Shown piece after piece: positions 36,401-56,323 of a stretch of 64,000 nucleotides of DNA (position 1 is the first letter of the stretch; each line of letters starts with the position of its first letter). This DNA comes from Lepidurus packardi (Eukaryota; Arthropoda; Branchiopoda; Notostraca; Triopsidae): assembly GCA_023053545.1 (NCBI GenBank), contig JAKZAN010000002.1:8490790-8554789 (forward strand), written 5' to 3'. The notes under the pieces were generated by a model. It was not told the DNA's origin. It made no database searches and saw only the letters and a program-made list of their open reading frames with translations. A program made the position numbers and the translations under genes.

Positions 36401-39400
36401 CCCCTCTTTTCCCTCTTTTGTGACAAGCTTGTCGCCGAATGCCCCTTTATTTTTCCCCCCTCCTGAAAGCCTAAAAAGAAGAAGACGACAGTCTTCAGTC
36501 AGTCACCGGAACCAATAAAAGGCTCATTTTCCGGTACACATACCTCTGTCCTGGCTGTATATAGCTGCATGCCAATTGCCACTTCCCTACCCCCAAGGGC
36601 CCCAAAATGCTTCCCAAAACAAAACTCTCTTGTCCCTAATTACTTGACACGATAAAATTTGCCCCTTTCCTTTCTCGAATTAGAAGCCCTCGACAAGAAA
36701 ATAACGTCACAAGACGGTATATGACTTCAATTATGATATATCGAAGAAATATTGTAGGAATTATAAGGATTTTCCGGCTACAATGCGCAGACTTACGGGT
36801 TTGTTATGAGAAAAGTAGCTAGGGCCCGGTACTCCGTGTTCATCTAATAAATACCGGTACGGACTATGAATAGGACAGCTGTTGTAGGGACTTCTGAAGG
36901 GCACAAAACTGTAGTTATTAGCCACCGGAGCACGAAAACAACCTCTGCCACGGATTTCCATGACGTTTCTTTCAGTCTAGATATTTCTAGTTTACGCAGT
37001 CAATTTCGTAACCGACACGTTGGAGGCTACCGAGTACACGTCCGGTACTTTTTCAATGGTCGCGAACTCACAGCCCGCAGAAGCATTCTTGAAATTTGTT
37101 GGCAATAGTCTTTTATGTCCGTAAAGATTTCACGAGTAACTTCTGTAAAAAAGATCCTTTTTTTCCTACAAAAAAGGTTGAACTGAAACGAACACAATGG
37201 AGCTCAACGGCCGGCCGATTGAAAAGCTGAACCGCGAAGCGAAATCCAGTACTGTGCTACGTCCCAAGTTGGGTAAAAATGGTTCTTTGGCGATGCCGTG
37301 GCATGCAAGCGTCGTCGAAGCCAAGAAAGAAGACGACCCAAGTAAAGCCAGAAGAAGAAGCTGTGGCAGCGGGCTTGGAGCTGGCCATTGATCTGCCATA
37401 GCTACTCGGAAAAGCCTGCGCCTGCTCTGCGCGACGAACGCATACGGCACCGCGAGCAGCAGCAGAACGAAACGCAGCCAGCAAAATGAAGAATAGCGCG
37501 AAAAGGGGCTCGCTGGGCCGGCTCCTGACGTCGTAAAATACATCTCAATCCCACGCACACGTCCTCCTGTTTCTCTCTCTCTCATTCTCCACTCGCTTTC
37601 CTCCCCATACCAGCAAGCAGCCAAAAATGCCCTATTAAGACTCGAGTTCGCCACCTCCCTAGCACGCCTAATTATTAAAAGCAACGTTTTGTCTTTCAAC
37701 GTCCATAGCTGGGGTCGTAAAACTTTGCACAGCAAATTTCTGATACGAATCTGTCGAATTATTAAAACGGAACCCCAAAACGCACCCCCTCCCAACTCCT
37801 AAAAAACGGGAAAGTTCAGTGAAGACTCTTCAGAAGAAGTAAATGAGAAAACGATCCACAATGCAGCGACAGAAAGCTGTCCAACTCCTCGAATTGCTAA
37901 TGCTGCGGGGGTTTGACGCAGCTAGAGAACGTGGGCTCCTCTCAGTCTGCATTTTAAGCAAAGTGAAAAAATAAATATATCACAATTAAACCTTTAAAGC
38001 TTCGTGACCTTGCAACGCAATACTCGTACAAGATTCATCCCAAAAGGATGCTAAAAATGCAAGCGAAATGAGCCTGTGAATGATTTTTTTTCGAGCCTTG
38101 GAAAGTAGAAAAGGGCGGAGCTTAAGCTGTCTGTTTTAGTCCAACAGTTTTCTCATGCTCCGGGGAACGGTATTTTCGTTATGAAGCGGGAAAAAAGGAA
38201 AGATCACTGCTGACGTTGGGCAGCAGCTAATCCAAGTCATTACTCTTCCTGGGTTCTGCCGCCGTACTTGTGAATGTAGCAACGCTTTGCCTCGTGCTTC
38301 ACGCTCCCCGTTGGCACACACTCTGCTCGCAGACCAACATCAAACCGAAAATCAATAGCCTTTTTACTTTTCAGCAGCCTGTTCTCATAAGTGTGTTATA
38401 TTTCTTGGGATTTACCTCGTGCCAAAGTCACTATTACCGAAAACGACTTGTGCCAGTTAAATGGCAGGTATAACTCGGAATCCTTTCCCAGAAACTACGG
38501 TACCACGCGTCCCGGGGACCCTGCTTGTACAACCTAAAGCTCGCAATTAGCAGCTAAGGATCGATATACAAAAGATGCTTTTTTTCTGAATTAAAAAAAC
38601 AAAAAAAAAAAACAATTAAAAGTTGGTTAAAGACCAGACCAGAGCATCGAGCGTGGTAACAGATGGCGCTACACAAACAAGATACACAAAATTCCCTGTT
38701 GTGAGATTAGCGTCAAAATGAGATCCCATTACGACCTAGCGTTCTAGTATTCAAGGAAAGAGCTAAGGAAGGTGAATGGGTGCTCTCAACGTTTATACTG
38801 GGACTTTTTGTCTAACATGTTTCTGCTCGCAAAACGAAACGAATCCAAACAGCTCGTTTGTTAAACGAATCCCTGGAGGCAACAAGATGTTTGCAACTCC
38901 AAACCCAAAACTCGGAGATAGACAGGAGAGAAGGTTGCAGTATAAGTACAAACAACATTTTCACTTACCTTGAATGTAGGGCGATGCAGGATTTCGCGCA
39001 GTTCGTACAATTCCAAGGGACATTCTTTCACTCCCATGGTAGCTTCGCGTAAAATATCCACCACGTCCCGACACTTGGCCAATGCATCGTCGGTGGAAGC
39101 ACGTACACCGTTTAGGCCGTAAGAGCTTATGCGATCGTATAACTAACATTGAAAAGACAAAAAAAAGAAAGAAAATCAATTTATAGACATGGACCTTACA
39201 AAGCACAAAGAACAAAAGCTGACCAAGAGAAACCTTATTAAATCAGTACAGCGTATTCGATATTCAAAAGCATTTCCGATAACGCTAATTCAATATTTTT
39301 CACTCTCCATTAATGCAAATCGATATTCTAGAAGAAAGCATAACGTAGCAACCATAAGCGTAACGTAGCATACATAGAATATAGTCTATTGCATACAGGA

Positions 39401-42400
39401 AACAATCGAATATTTGAATATAAAGAGAATTATGATACAAAATAATCGACTATATATCGATTCTAGTCGAATTTACAGCGAATCGAATAAAAACGTCATA
39501 TCGAAACGTATAATTTCTTATATTAAACGTTTGTGAACAGCTTTTCCTCTAAGCTTAAGGAACACAAAGAATTCAGTGTATTCTTTTTTTTATTTCAACT
39601 TTCCTTATACTTCTTCATATTGATCGGAATCTAATAACGAATAATGGTCTACCTGAAATCGTAATTCTTTTCAATATTTCATGCACAGAAGTATTTATGA
39701 CTCCCAACTTGATCTGCAGTTGATTAATTGCATACATTCATATTCATACCTCTTTGCTATTACTAATACAATATTAACAATAAGGTATCACAACAATGTA
39801 ATACGCGAAAAGTGCTTCCACTTTCATGTATGTCAAGATTACTCTGTACTTCACTACCCTGCTATTACTACTTAATAGCCAAAAACGTATTACTAATAAT
39901 ACAATTATAAATTATTTAATACGAGAAGTCCTTCTAACTGTTTAATTTCTGTTAGGCTTACTGCGCAATTCATTCCTGCTACAATCTCAATGAATAACAA
40001 AAACCTTAATGAAAAATACAGAAAAGTATTCTCTAAAACCCACGCATCTCATCCTACTACGATTTCTCGTGGACTTACATACTTTTAATGCATTTTAGCG
40101 CACAAAATAAGCAAAACTCACATTTAACAGGCCACGTAGACGTTGGTCATTAAGACAATGCTGCATAGACACCGGGTCGCGTAGGATATGTGGAGCATCT
40201 TGTAAGTATTGGATGTCATCAATCGAATCCAGCACATATCCAACAGCTCCTGTAAAACAAGATCACAAAATACAAAGGTAAAAATGTTTATCATTCCTGT
40301 AAATCTATTCCTGCAAAACAAGATCACAAAATCCACCAAAAATGCCACTAATTCATTGTACTCATTCCCGGAGTCACGTCTCTTCCGCGCTCGCCAATTA
40401 AGAATCCAAACTTCCCCAAAATGACAAGCCAAGTCTATGATTCAAAGCCGCAGTTTTCCAAACTCACCATGTAAGTTATCTTCTTCTTCTTCAATATCCG
40501 AAAAGGAATCCCCAGGATCAAGCAAAGGTAGACCGGTATTGGGGTGGAAAGAAGCAGCAGCAGCAGCTCGAAACGCAAAATCTTTAAGTTTTCTTCTGGC
40601 ATTGTAAACTTTCAATTCTTCCACCGTCTGGGGTAGATGTGCCCGAGTCGCACACTGGTCTCGATGCTATACACAGATGAATAAACCGCAAACAAAATGA
40701 AAGAAAAATTACAGTGAGTCAAACAGAAAGGAGAAAACCCATTAGGAAAAGCAAATCGCTTGAAAAGCTTAATGATTTAACCTTTACCTTGCTTTTCACA
40801 TTCTTTATTGTCTTAACCAAGATCCATTTTAGGTTTCCTGCTCTCCCTCTCTTACCTTAATCCATCGGTGCTCCAAAGCTTCGTGCACGGTTATTCGATC
40901 ATGGGAATCCACGACGAGCATCTGCTCCAATAAATCCTTGGCATGCTCGCTAATGGCGCTCCACACCGGCGCGTCCAACTACAAAGAGGACATCCATTCA
41001 TACAGCACGTAAAATAACCCCAGTCAAGAAATGCACGATTGCCAAACAAGAGCTGGAAACGCGTTATAAGGGCGAAAAACGGGGAGCAACTTACGTGTAA
41101 CCTGCCCTTACAGATGCTTTGTCGCAGACGATCGCCACTGCCCATAAAGGGCAAGCTGCCGCAGAGTAAAATGTGAAAGAGAATTCCAGCTGACCACACA
41201 TCCGCTGGCTTGCCGCGCGGTTTCCCCAGGAAAACCTCCGGACTCATGTAATGCGACGAACCCACGCGCCCTTTTTTTATTTATGTTTTTACAATTACAT
41301 TCGTATATGTTACTTTTTTGCCTTGTCTTTTGCTTGTTACAAAAAACTGTAGCAACAGAACTTTCTGTTTCACTTGAAAAAAATAACTATAGTTTTTACT
41401 TGTAATGTGCCCAGTGACAGCTTCACTACCGTGCAAAACCAGGGCATTCCCAAACCCGCTGAGTTTCAAAGGAGCCGAATTCTCTTTGGTAGCCAACAAC
41501 ACGTTGTGCGATTTGACATCCAGGTGCAAAACATCGTTATCATGGCAATAACGCAGAGCTTCCAGTATTTGTCGCATATAATGACTAACAGACGAGTGAA
41601 AAGTGGTAGTTAAAAATATTTCCCGTTACGAGGGGAACCGAGAGTACAGTACAAAACTATTTACCTGGCTACAGCTTCACTGTAAACAAAACCAGCAGCA
41701 GCTCGTTTCACGATTTCATAACTTAAATCAATACCATCCATTCTGCACCAAAAAATCTTTGGTAAATTTCCGAATAAAACCAAAAATAAAGATAAACAAA
41801 GGGCGGAGCTTACAATTCGAAAACCATATAAAGAACGCCTTCTGCGCTGTACGTTTCCAATAGCTCGACTATGTGTGGATGCTTCAGCATATGGCAAATG
41901 GTTGCTTCCCGTTTGAGATCTAATGTATAATCAAAAACGAATCACTTTCGTATCGTAAAGGTAGAAACTTAAAACCTAATAACCAGCAAAAAACTGCTTT
42001 TGAACTAGAGTTTCAAAATCACTTTTTGTTCCGCAAATTTATAAACATTAAATGCAGTAACCAGTAGAAAAACTGCTTTTTGAATGCGAGTTCTAAAGCC
42101 GTAACTCTGTCGAAAGCCCAAGATTTAGTTTTCATAAAGTATTTAAAAAGAAAAGAGTCCGACTGTTTTTTATCCCGCTTGGGATGCATGAATGAACAGA
42201 GAAAATGCATTACGAGAATACTAGGAATCCCAAAGAAGTCTTCTGAGAATCCCAAAAGGTTTTAATTTAACTAACGACAGTAGGTGGTTCACTTGACTTT
42301 GATATTAATTTTCTTCTAATTACTTTAGCAACGGAATCTCATTGTCTTATTTTGATGAATACAATTCCAAATCTGGCTCCTTCCGAGGAACAAACAAATT

Positions 42401-43924
42401 ATGGACTGGCGAAGTAGCGAAGTGAAATCACATACGAAATCTCCATGAGAAATTTTTCTGAAAACTTTCAAGACGAGAGAAATTGCACGAAGACGAAATT
42501 CAATTACGCTCGCATTACAAGGTATTAATGTGATTTTTTAATAAGAGAAATTGACTCTGTTACTCAACATGTTAAAGCCACAATTCCTGTAATAACTCCA
42601 GATTTTTTTCGGTGATCTACCGAAGGTGTTTCGAACCTTGAGCTTAAAGCTCTTCCCAAGGCAACATGTAAATTTTTTCCCCATTCTCTGCTTCTTTGAC
42701 CCAAAAATGAGCTGCTGAGCGCGCGAAAGTTTCGTTTTTCTTTTTATTCTTTTTTAGTACTGAGCTATAGATATTACGTGGGTATTACCTTCAGTAGTGA
42801 AATCCCGAGCGACCGCGATGCGAGTGACGTCGACGATCTTGACAGCAAATCGTTGACCGGTAATCTTATGAATGCATCGCCTGACGGTGCTACAGGGCCC
42901 CCTGCGAAGTTGGACACCATTAAAGATTTCTGGGTTATTAAAAATTTTCCCCAAACTTTATTTTCATGGACTGTAAACCACTGGCAACGCAAGTAACACA
43001 GAATCTAAGGGTATTGGTTCATATATTTCATTCCAAGGGTATGTCGTTTCCGAACCTCGCGGCAATTTTACGGTAATGGACAAAGTTGGTTTCGTGTCTT
43101 TTTTGTGCCAGAAACGTAAAAAGAGAGGCTCGAAAACGTTACAACTCTTTTTCTTTTCCCCGTTACACTACGAAACGACGCGGCAATTTGCACCAACCAG
43201 GGACTTGTACATCATATATTCACATTTCCTTTTTTTTAACTTCTTTTATTTTTACTTTCGCTACGGCTTTGCATTACAATAGCTGCACCTACGCACGAAC
43301 TTCACAAAAATTGGGACTTCATTGAAGACAAAGCACAATTGAAAGCTTGCAAGAAAGGACTCGAGAAAATAGTTTGTCTAATGATGAATATGGAACTTTT
43401 TTGCCCAGGCTGTCATTCTGCAGATATTTCACACCAAAAGGTCCTTTCGGAAGGGCAATAAACTAAATGCAGTAAGCGTTCTAGCTAGCCATGAAGTCAT
43501 CAATAAGAACTGGCGCCAATTTCATTTGTTTCTGCGTACGCGGGCCCTTGTTGGACTCACTGACAGGAACGACAGGAAAGAACTAATAATTCTTGAGTTT
43601 CTATACAATAATAGACGCTTGTCCCACTCTTATTAGGTTAAGGATGGCGTGAACACACGTCCGCCGCGCAAACAGCTAACTAACGGCATTCTAAGTAATC
43701 TAATAGACAGGGTTAACCTTGAGACTGTTCACTCAATCCATATTTGGATTCGTTAGATCAATCACTTCAGCATGAAGATTGACATATACGTAGACTGAAA
43801 GGGAGGTGGCTACGTACAATTTTGGACAGGATATTGGGAACGGGAATTGGGAAAAGCTCACTTACCTGCCAATGATATCCTGCAATTCATAAACGTCATC
43901 GAAAACCACCTCGTCGTCGGCCAT
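30407..43924 (-). CDS. CASK: CaMK-like, L27, PDZ, SH3, guanylate-kinase scaffold (MAGUK)
   Basis: The 21 coding exons, from the start, are 43866-43924, 42789-42901, 41814-41919, 41665-41742, 41400-41584, 41095-41270, 40856-40978, 40468-40666, 40122-40249, 38969-39142, 35870-36148, 34277-34441, 33609-33677, 33140-33169, 32421-32519, 32179-32323, 31983-32102, 31793-31903, 31548-31655, 30692-30867 and 30407-30586; 940 aa, phases consistent. [19 protein letters not shown] opens the CaMK-like domain (Lys41 in FAVKIVD). Its catalytic loop is HLDVKSHN (139-146) and GFG replaces DFG (162-164). L27 repeats follow (about 350-470), then PDZ (about 525-600, [25 protein letters not shown]), SH3 ([17 protein letters not shown]), the KKKKHHKDK hook and a guanylate-kinase domain ([16 protein letters not shown]) ending [13 protein letters not shown] scaffolds presynaptic and junctional complexes with neurexin, Veli and Mint. 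A Gly/Tyr/Pro-rich insert (about residues 475-520) precedes the PDZ domain. The 30-nt exon is the least certain. Confidence 0.95.
36797..36961 (-). CDS. Candidate alternative first exon of a short CASK isoform
   Basis: Inside the 2.8-kb intron before CASK exon 11, an ATG at 36961 opens 55 codons of protein-like sequence ([19 protein letters not shown] near the start, [21 protein letters not shown] near the end). It finishes exactly at a consensus donor, CCC followed by GTAAGT. The exon length is a multiple of three and the next CASK exon (upper end 36148) begins in phase 0, so splicing would join the frame to [11 protein letters not shown]. The product would lack the CaMK-like domain and first L27 but keep PDZ, SH3 and guanylate-kinase domains, much like the short Drosophila CASK isoform and MPP1/p55. 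No TATA box was found upstream. Composition and phase support it; expression is unknown. Confidence 0.4.
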
Positions 43925-45609
43925 GGTTAGCTTCCCACGCTGTGTCACTTAATATGCAAGGTATATTCCCTCAGGTAGTCGGACAATTATCTTCGTCTAA
44001 TTGGCCCCAGTCAATTTCGCAAGAAAAAATTCCACTCCAAAAATCTTTGCACCATTCTACATGAAAGAATTAGGCATATCAGTTCACACATCTAATGTAA
44101 TGAGTGGCACAAGCTCACAACTCAATCAACACGAATTGAAAAGAACTCACGTTCCTTTGTTAGCTCTGAATATATAATTGGATAGCTAACTTGTTCGTTT
44201 TGTTTGTCATAGATAGTCAATTTACTAATTAGCAAGAAAATAATACAGTTAGAAAAGCAATCCTGGAGCTAAACCTTATGTTAGTAAACTGAATCCTGTA
44301 CAGCTGCAGTTTGCCAAGAAAGATTATATTTGACTGAATAAGGCAAATTAGTAATGAATGTGTTACTCTACGAGAATGACGTCCAATAAAGCGTAAGATG
44401 ATCTGTTCAGAATAAGACAGAAATGTTATAATATAAAGCTTGCTGATTTAATGTTAATGAAACCTGAAGAAATGTTTACCTGTTTCAAATAAGATACTCT
44501 AGAAAACTCTTAGCGGCGTTAAGTTCTTTTATAGATTCGGGAATAGAGAAGTTGCACAAGGATAAAACTTCATGTACTGTAGGTCGAATGGATTGTTTTC
44601 ATTTTCAAGTTAGATGAGCCGCAACCACAATAACAAAGGGTAAAACCACTAACTACAGCTTGGAACTGATGAAAAATAAAAATTATTTTTGCTGGGACCT
44701 TGGTGTTGAACTTATTGCAGGCTGTTCAAGGGAGTCTGGGTAATCACATTAGCATAGAGCAGTTATCGTGACCATTTTATTAGTCAAACACTCGCCTGTT
44801 ACAATTGGATTTTTATTACACGCCTCGTAGTTTGCAGTTCTTATATTCCCTAGTTCAATAACCTTGGCAACAAAATTGACATGACAGGCACTACAAGAAG
44901 CAACTATTCCGGAGAAGGTGCCTCTGCTCCTGCTCGTAACCAACTTTTCTTTTCTAACGCCACCTATAAACTAATGGAAGTAACTGCGCGTTGACATCGT
45001 TCTAATTATATATTTTTATGTAACTTACTAACTTTACATCGATTCAACAATTAGAGTAACTTCCACTTTTAGACAAACCAAATATAGACCCTTTTCAAAA
45101 GGCTCAAATTAAAAGAAATACTTTTTCTTTACTTATACTTTCACAAAAATCCTTTTTTTACTTATTATAGTTGCCATTAGAAATATTATTCTAATGCAAA
45201 CAAATAAGTTGCTGTATCACAGTTCACAGTGTAAAATATCCGTCACGCTTTACGTGACCGAAATTCCACAGCCATCTGTTAACAAATCCGTCTATTAATT
45301 TACGGAAGCTTGTAGTTAATTGTGTTATGGAATATCATTAAAACAGAATAAATAAAGTCAAAAGTAAGAATCAACTAAATGAAAGCGATAATATTTGCAA
45401 TAAAACGTGCAAGAATGATTTTTTTGAAAAAATAAGACTTTCCGCAGGAATGGTTGCATGACTTTCCTAGATGTCGCTCGTACTTTGTTTATATTTCTTC
45501 CCTCAGTGTTTATTGTTAAAGTGGAATTTTTGCTACTATGGAAGGAAACTAAAAAACTAACATTTTCCGATTATCATGTAATATCCTAAGTTTAACCAAA
45601 AGATTAGTC
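43925..45609. promoter_or_regulatory. Head-to-head CASK/NALCN intergenic interval
   Basis: The CASK start (minus) and the NALCN start (plus) are separated by 1,685 bp with no gene between. Both promoters, and any shared neuronal enhancers, must lie here or in untranslated exons. No TATA box at a convincing distance was found for either gene. The interval contains a hairpin at 45242-45258 and is otherwise AT-rich. An untranslated first exon of either gene could be hidden in it. Confidence 0.5.
45242..45258. repeat. 6-bp inverted repeat with the same core as the 15.3-kb hairpin
   Basis: GTCACG, loop CTTTA, CGTGAC. The core and the 5-nt loop length match the larger hairpin at 15299-15329. The shorter arms may mean a decayed copy of the same small element, or chance. 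Confidence 0.45.
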
Positions 45610-53304
<7,695 letters not shown>

Positions 53305-53598
53305 TAGAATAACATTCTGTTATAGATTTCTACATTGTATTGTTTTGTGTTGATCGATGTTAGAAAATAACTATTTTCAAGCTAATCTGCCAAATTGATC
53401 TCTTCCAACTTTCCATTTTGTTAAGTTATAACACTCTAGTCAAGTTCTCCCTATATTCTATGTAAAAGATCTTATTTGTGCCAAACTATCACCTGTGAGA
53501 ATTTAAAAAAATAGGAAGTACGACATACACGTTAATGCGTTAGCACAAAAAAAATTCTGATTGAATCGAAGGTAATGTTATGGCTTCAATAACGACAA
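53305..53598. other. Convergent 3' spacer between NALCN and the sulfotransferase
   Basis: About 300 bp hold both 3' untranslated regions. No standard AATAAA was found in the NALCN sense orientation, so a variant signal is likely used. Confidence 0.5.
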
Positions 53599-54857
53599 CT
53601 AAAAACGTTGGAAGTTACCAGCTTCCATTGTGAAATGTAGTTCTGTCCCTTGCAAATGCTTTTCGATCCACAGGTTCATGCGCTGCTCCATTGACGGGGT
53701 AAAATGATTTTTCCAGTCGCCAATCTCACCTTGAAATATTGCAATTTGAAACGGATATAGAAAGTAAGGTTTCAAATTACCTTTGCGGATGAAGGTTCCC
53801 CGGTTGCCGTTATTGGACCGTTTTTTATATTCTTCTTTGTTAACTGCTGTATTGCATTTGATGCGGTCGAAGCGCAAATGTGCTGCTAGATCACTAAGCT
53901 GCGTTTCTGTGATTGGCTTATCCAAAAAATTTGCAACTTTGGTGATTTCTCGACGCAAGTTGTAAACCATGTCTTCGTAAAAGAGGAATAAGAAATTGGG
54001 ATGTCTGCGTTTCTTCCATGCGTCCAATACGTGAGGCCAATACGGCGCATATAAAACTAATAAGAACATTTAGAAAATTAATTACACAGATGAGTAAACA
54101 CCTTCATCTGATATAAAACGATCAAAAAAGGCTTCGAAACCGCCATGGACGTCCGAGTCTGGAAAAAACTGATGATGGTAGTAATAGGATACTACAACGT
54201 CTTTTGGGTTACGAGCCACGTAGATTACCTATAACGAACGTGTACAGAAAAATTCGGGGAACATTTATTAACACCAACTTTGCAAGTTTCAAGCAAATCT
54301 GGTAAACAATCAAAGGGTAGATGAGTTTTAATAACACGAGGCGATGGAAAGTCGTCAATATCTTTCACTGTAAATATCGGTGCTTTGTTTGTTTCACCTG
54401 TCTTTGATGCGGCTAGTGGTTGATAAGAAACCACGGCAGAATATCTGTAAAGACATGTAACAAATGAGAACTGGAGTTTACAATTTCGTCAAATTGTTTA
54501 CTCCAGGAAAGGAGATCGTTCGTCTAGTAGCTTCGCGCTGGCGCCTTCATAATTTAGGTTATTTGTTAGTAACCAAACCATTTCTTGGGTCCAAGTTGTT
54601 CCTACAAAGATTTTCCTGTACGCGTTTCACAAAAATAACTTTATAATTGTCATACCACTTTTCGGGAAAGTACATATAAACACATCATCCGAACGGACTG
54701 GAAATTTGGGCAAATCCTGGAAAACTGTAGCAATCCTTGGTGGAATAACTAGCCCCCCAGGTTCGGTTTTCATAAGGACTTCTTGCTTATACGGAAAAGT
54801 TTTTCGGATACGCTCTTCGACTGCGCTATCCAGTGGTACGACTTTAAAAAGCCCCAT
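53599..54857 (-). CDS. Cytosolic sulfotransferase (SULT1-like)
   Basis: Six exons, 54656-54857, 54502-54601, 54279-54444, 54102-54228, 53781-54056 and 53599-53729, give 333 aa. The enzyme moves sulfate from PAPS to hydroxyl or amine groups of small molecules such as amines, steroids and xenobiotics. The 5'-phosphosulfate loop is FPKSGTTW (64-71), the catalytic His is His142 in RVIKTHLP, the 3'-phosphate site is YVARNPKDVVVSYYYHH (159-175), and the cofactor-closing motif RKGEIGDWKNHF occupies 289-300. There is no signal peptide or membrane helix, which separates it from Golgi enzymes. The start was set at the ATG at 54857 (MGLFKVVPLD); a frame starting six bases further out would use TTG. The substrate cannot be told from sequence. 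The gene converges on NALCN. Confidence 0.93.
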
Positions 54858-55049
54858 TGCCAAGACACTTTTGGCCTTAATCAGCCAGCTAAAGAATTAG
54901 TTATGCTCCGTATTTTTCTGACCTCGTTGCTTTTATGCTCCATTGTGGTTGCTTAATTGCTTTCGTCCAGTAAACGTTGACAAGTGCCTTCCGTTAAAAA
55001 GTTAAGTTTGCGCTTATACAGTTTAGGTAATAACATGTTCACAAACATC

Positions 55050-55122
55050 GCCCGGTTAGCTCAGTCGGTAGAGCGTGGGACTTTTAATCCTAAGGTCGAG
55101 GGTTCAAGTCCCTCATCGGGCG
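55050..55122 (+). tRNA. tRNA-Lys (anticodon UUU)
   Basis: The 73-nt cloverleaf is complete: acceptor stem GCCCGGT pairing with ATCGGGC, D arm GCTCAGTCGGTAGAGC, anticodon stem TGGGA/TCCTA enclosing loop CTTTTAA with anticodon TTT at 55083-55085, T arm GAGGGTTCAAGTCCCTC, and discriminator G. Internal A and B boxes (TAGCTCAGTCGG, GGTTCAAGTCC) match consensus. A T run (CCTTTTTTCCC) shortly after the gene is a suitable RNA polymerase III stop. There is no intron. It sits about 190 bp upstream of the sulfotransferase start on the opposite strand. Confidence 0.97.
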
Positions 55123-55548
55123 TTCCTTTTTTCCCATTCTTTTTATAAGTTGTTACTCAATACACACTCTGGATTTATACCCTTTAAGATCTGTTTATTG
55201 CGCAATTATAAAAGAAATCATAAGAAAGGGCAAGTTCAATAGTATATATTTGCCTGAGCATAATCGATTACATATTTCGAAGTTTATGTTACAGGAAGTG
55301 GAATGGGTATACATTTCAATTATAATTGGCTCCACAACCGATTCAGATTCTTGGGTAAACAAATAAGCAATGCATTAAAAGCAAATAAGAAACAAAATGT
55401 GTCTTCAATATTAATTTTAATAAGGCGTTCTAGGAACCACGTGAAAACTTTAGTCACGCTACAATGCAAACCACGGCAGAATTTTTGGGGTCGTGTCATG
55501 CTTTGGACGCAAACTTCAAATCAAACCTCAGACTTCTGAGGTACTTGT

Positions 55549-56319
55549 TTAAATGATATTCCAGGAATTAAAAAACTCGAAAATCAGTGAGAAAAGGCAT
55601 CTAAGGGAAAACGAATAATTTTTTAATTCAACTGTAATCCAAACCACGACAGAAATTTTTTTGGCCTTGCTAAGTTTCGGGCGTGAATCAGCCACTTGAT
55701 TGGTCAGTTTCGCTTTACGGCGAAGCTCAGTTAATGCAGCAATTCGGTCTTGGTAGCCTGGACGATGTTTATCGTTTTCATTCGCGATTAGAATGTCAAT
55801 GTACTCAGGAGTAAACAATGGGTTAGGTCGCAAGGCTATTTCTTGTAGTCGACGAATGCAATCTGCATCTTTGTTGACCAGATCAAACAAGACATTCTCC
55901 ATATCATCAATCTCTTGTTGATGAGCGTTAATAACATCTTCGGTAGACAGCTTTTTGCCAGAAGCTTCTTCATACTTGGCCTTCAAATCGTCATAGGTAC
56001 GCTTTTCGCATTTAGTTTCGTAGCGCCACGTGTGCTTATGGTTGAAGTGAACTTGACAATGACATTTCCCAGGGTGAACCCCACACGTTGCATCAGGTCC
56101 ATGATTTACCATAGAAGCGCAATCGTACTTTTCAGCATCATTCGCAATTCCACAAGGGTAATGACAAGTGTAGTTGCAATTCTGACAGTTCATTAAGTAA
56201 TTTCCGGTTTCCGAGATGTCGTCTTGGAAAGGGTACTATGCCTCTACTTCGTATTCAAAGTTGGCAAACGCTTTCTGATCAGCTTCACATTTCTTCAACA
56301 AAATCTCCGTCTTCGTCAA
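55549..56319 (-). pseudogene. Broken C-terminal part of a Cys-rich uncharacterised (AIG1/P-loop-like) family gene
   Basis: On the minus strand the frame from about 56319 reads LTKTEILLKKCEADQKAFANF then EYEVEA, meets an in-frame TAG at 56236-56238, and continues YPFQDDISETGNYL into a Cys/His-rich block (NCQNCNYTCHYPCGIANDAEK, then ATCGVHPGKCHCQVHFNHKHTW). A helical part follows (KRTYDDLKAKYEEASGKKL). From memory this matches the tail of large AIG1-like GTPase proteins found in crustaceans and fishes. The N-terminal GTPase domain is not in the window. Homology-like sequence on both sides of the TAG suggests a nonsense mutation in a retained fragment. Alternatively, GGCATAG could be a splice acceptor making YPFQ the start of a genuine exon. 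The true function of the family is unknown to me. Confidence 0.55.
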
Positions 56320-56323
56320 CTAA

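Noticed and set aside
37166-37795. 209-codon open frame on the minus strand inside a CASK intron, with a hydrophobic stretch near [10 protein letters not shown]
   Set aside because: The opposite strand is also open over part of it, no family is recognisable, and the hydrophobic leucine run alone is not enough. Local G+C-rich composition explains the length.
54857-54863. Sulfotransferase start two codons upstream
   Set aside because: That position is TTG, not ATG; the first real ATG is at 54857.
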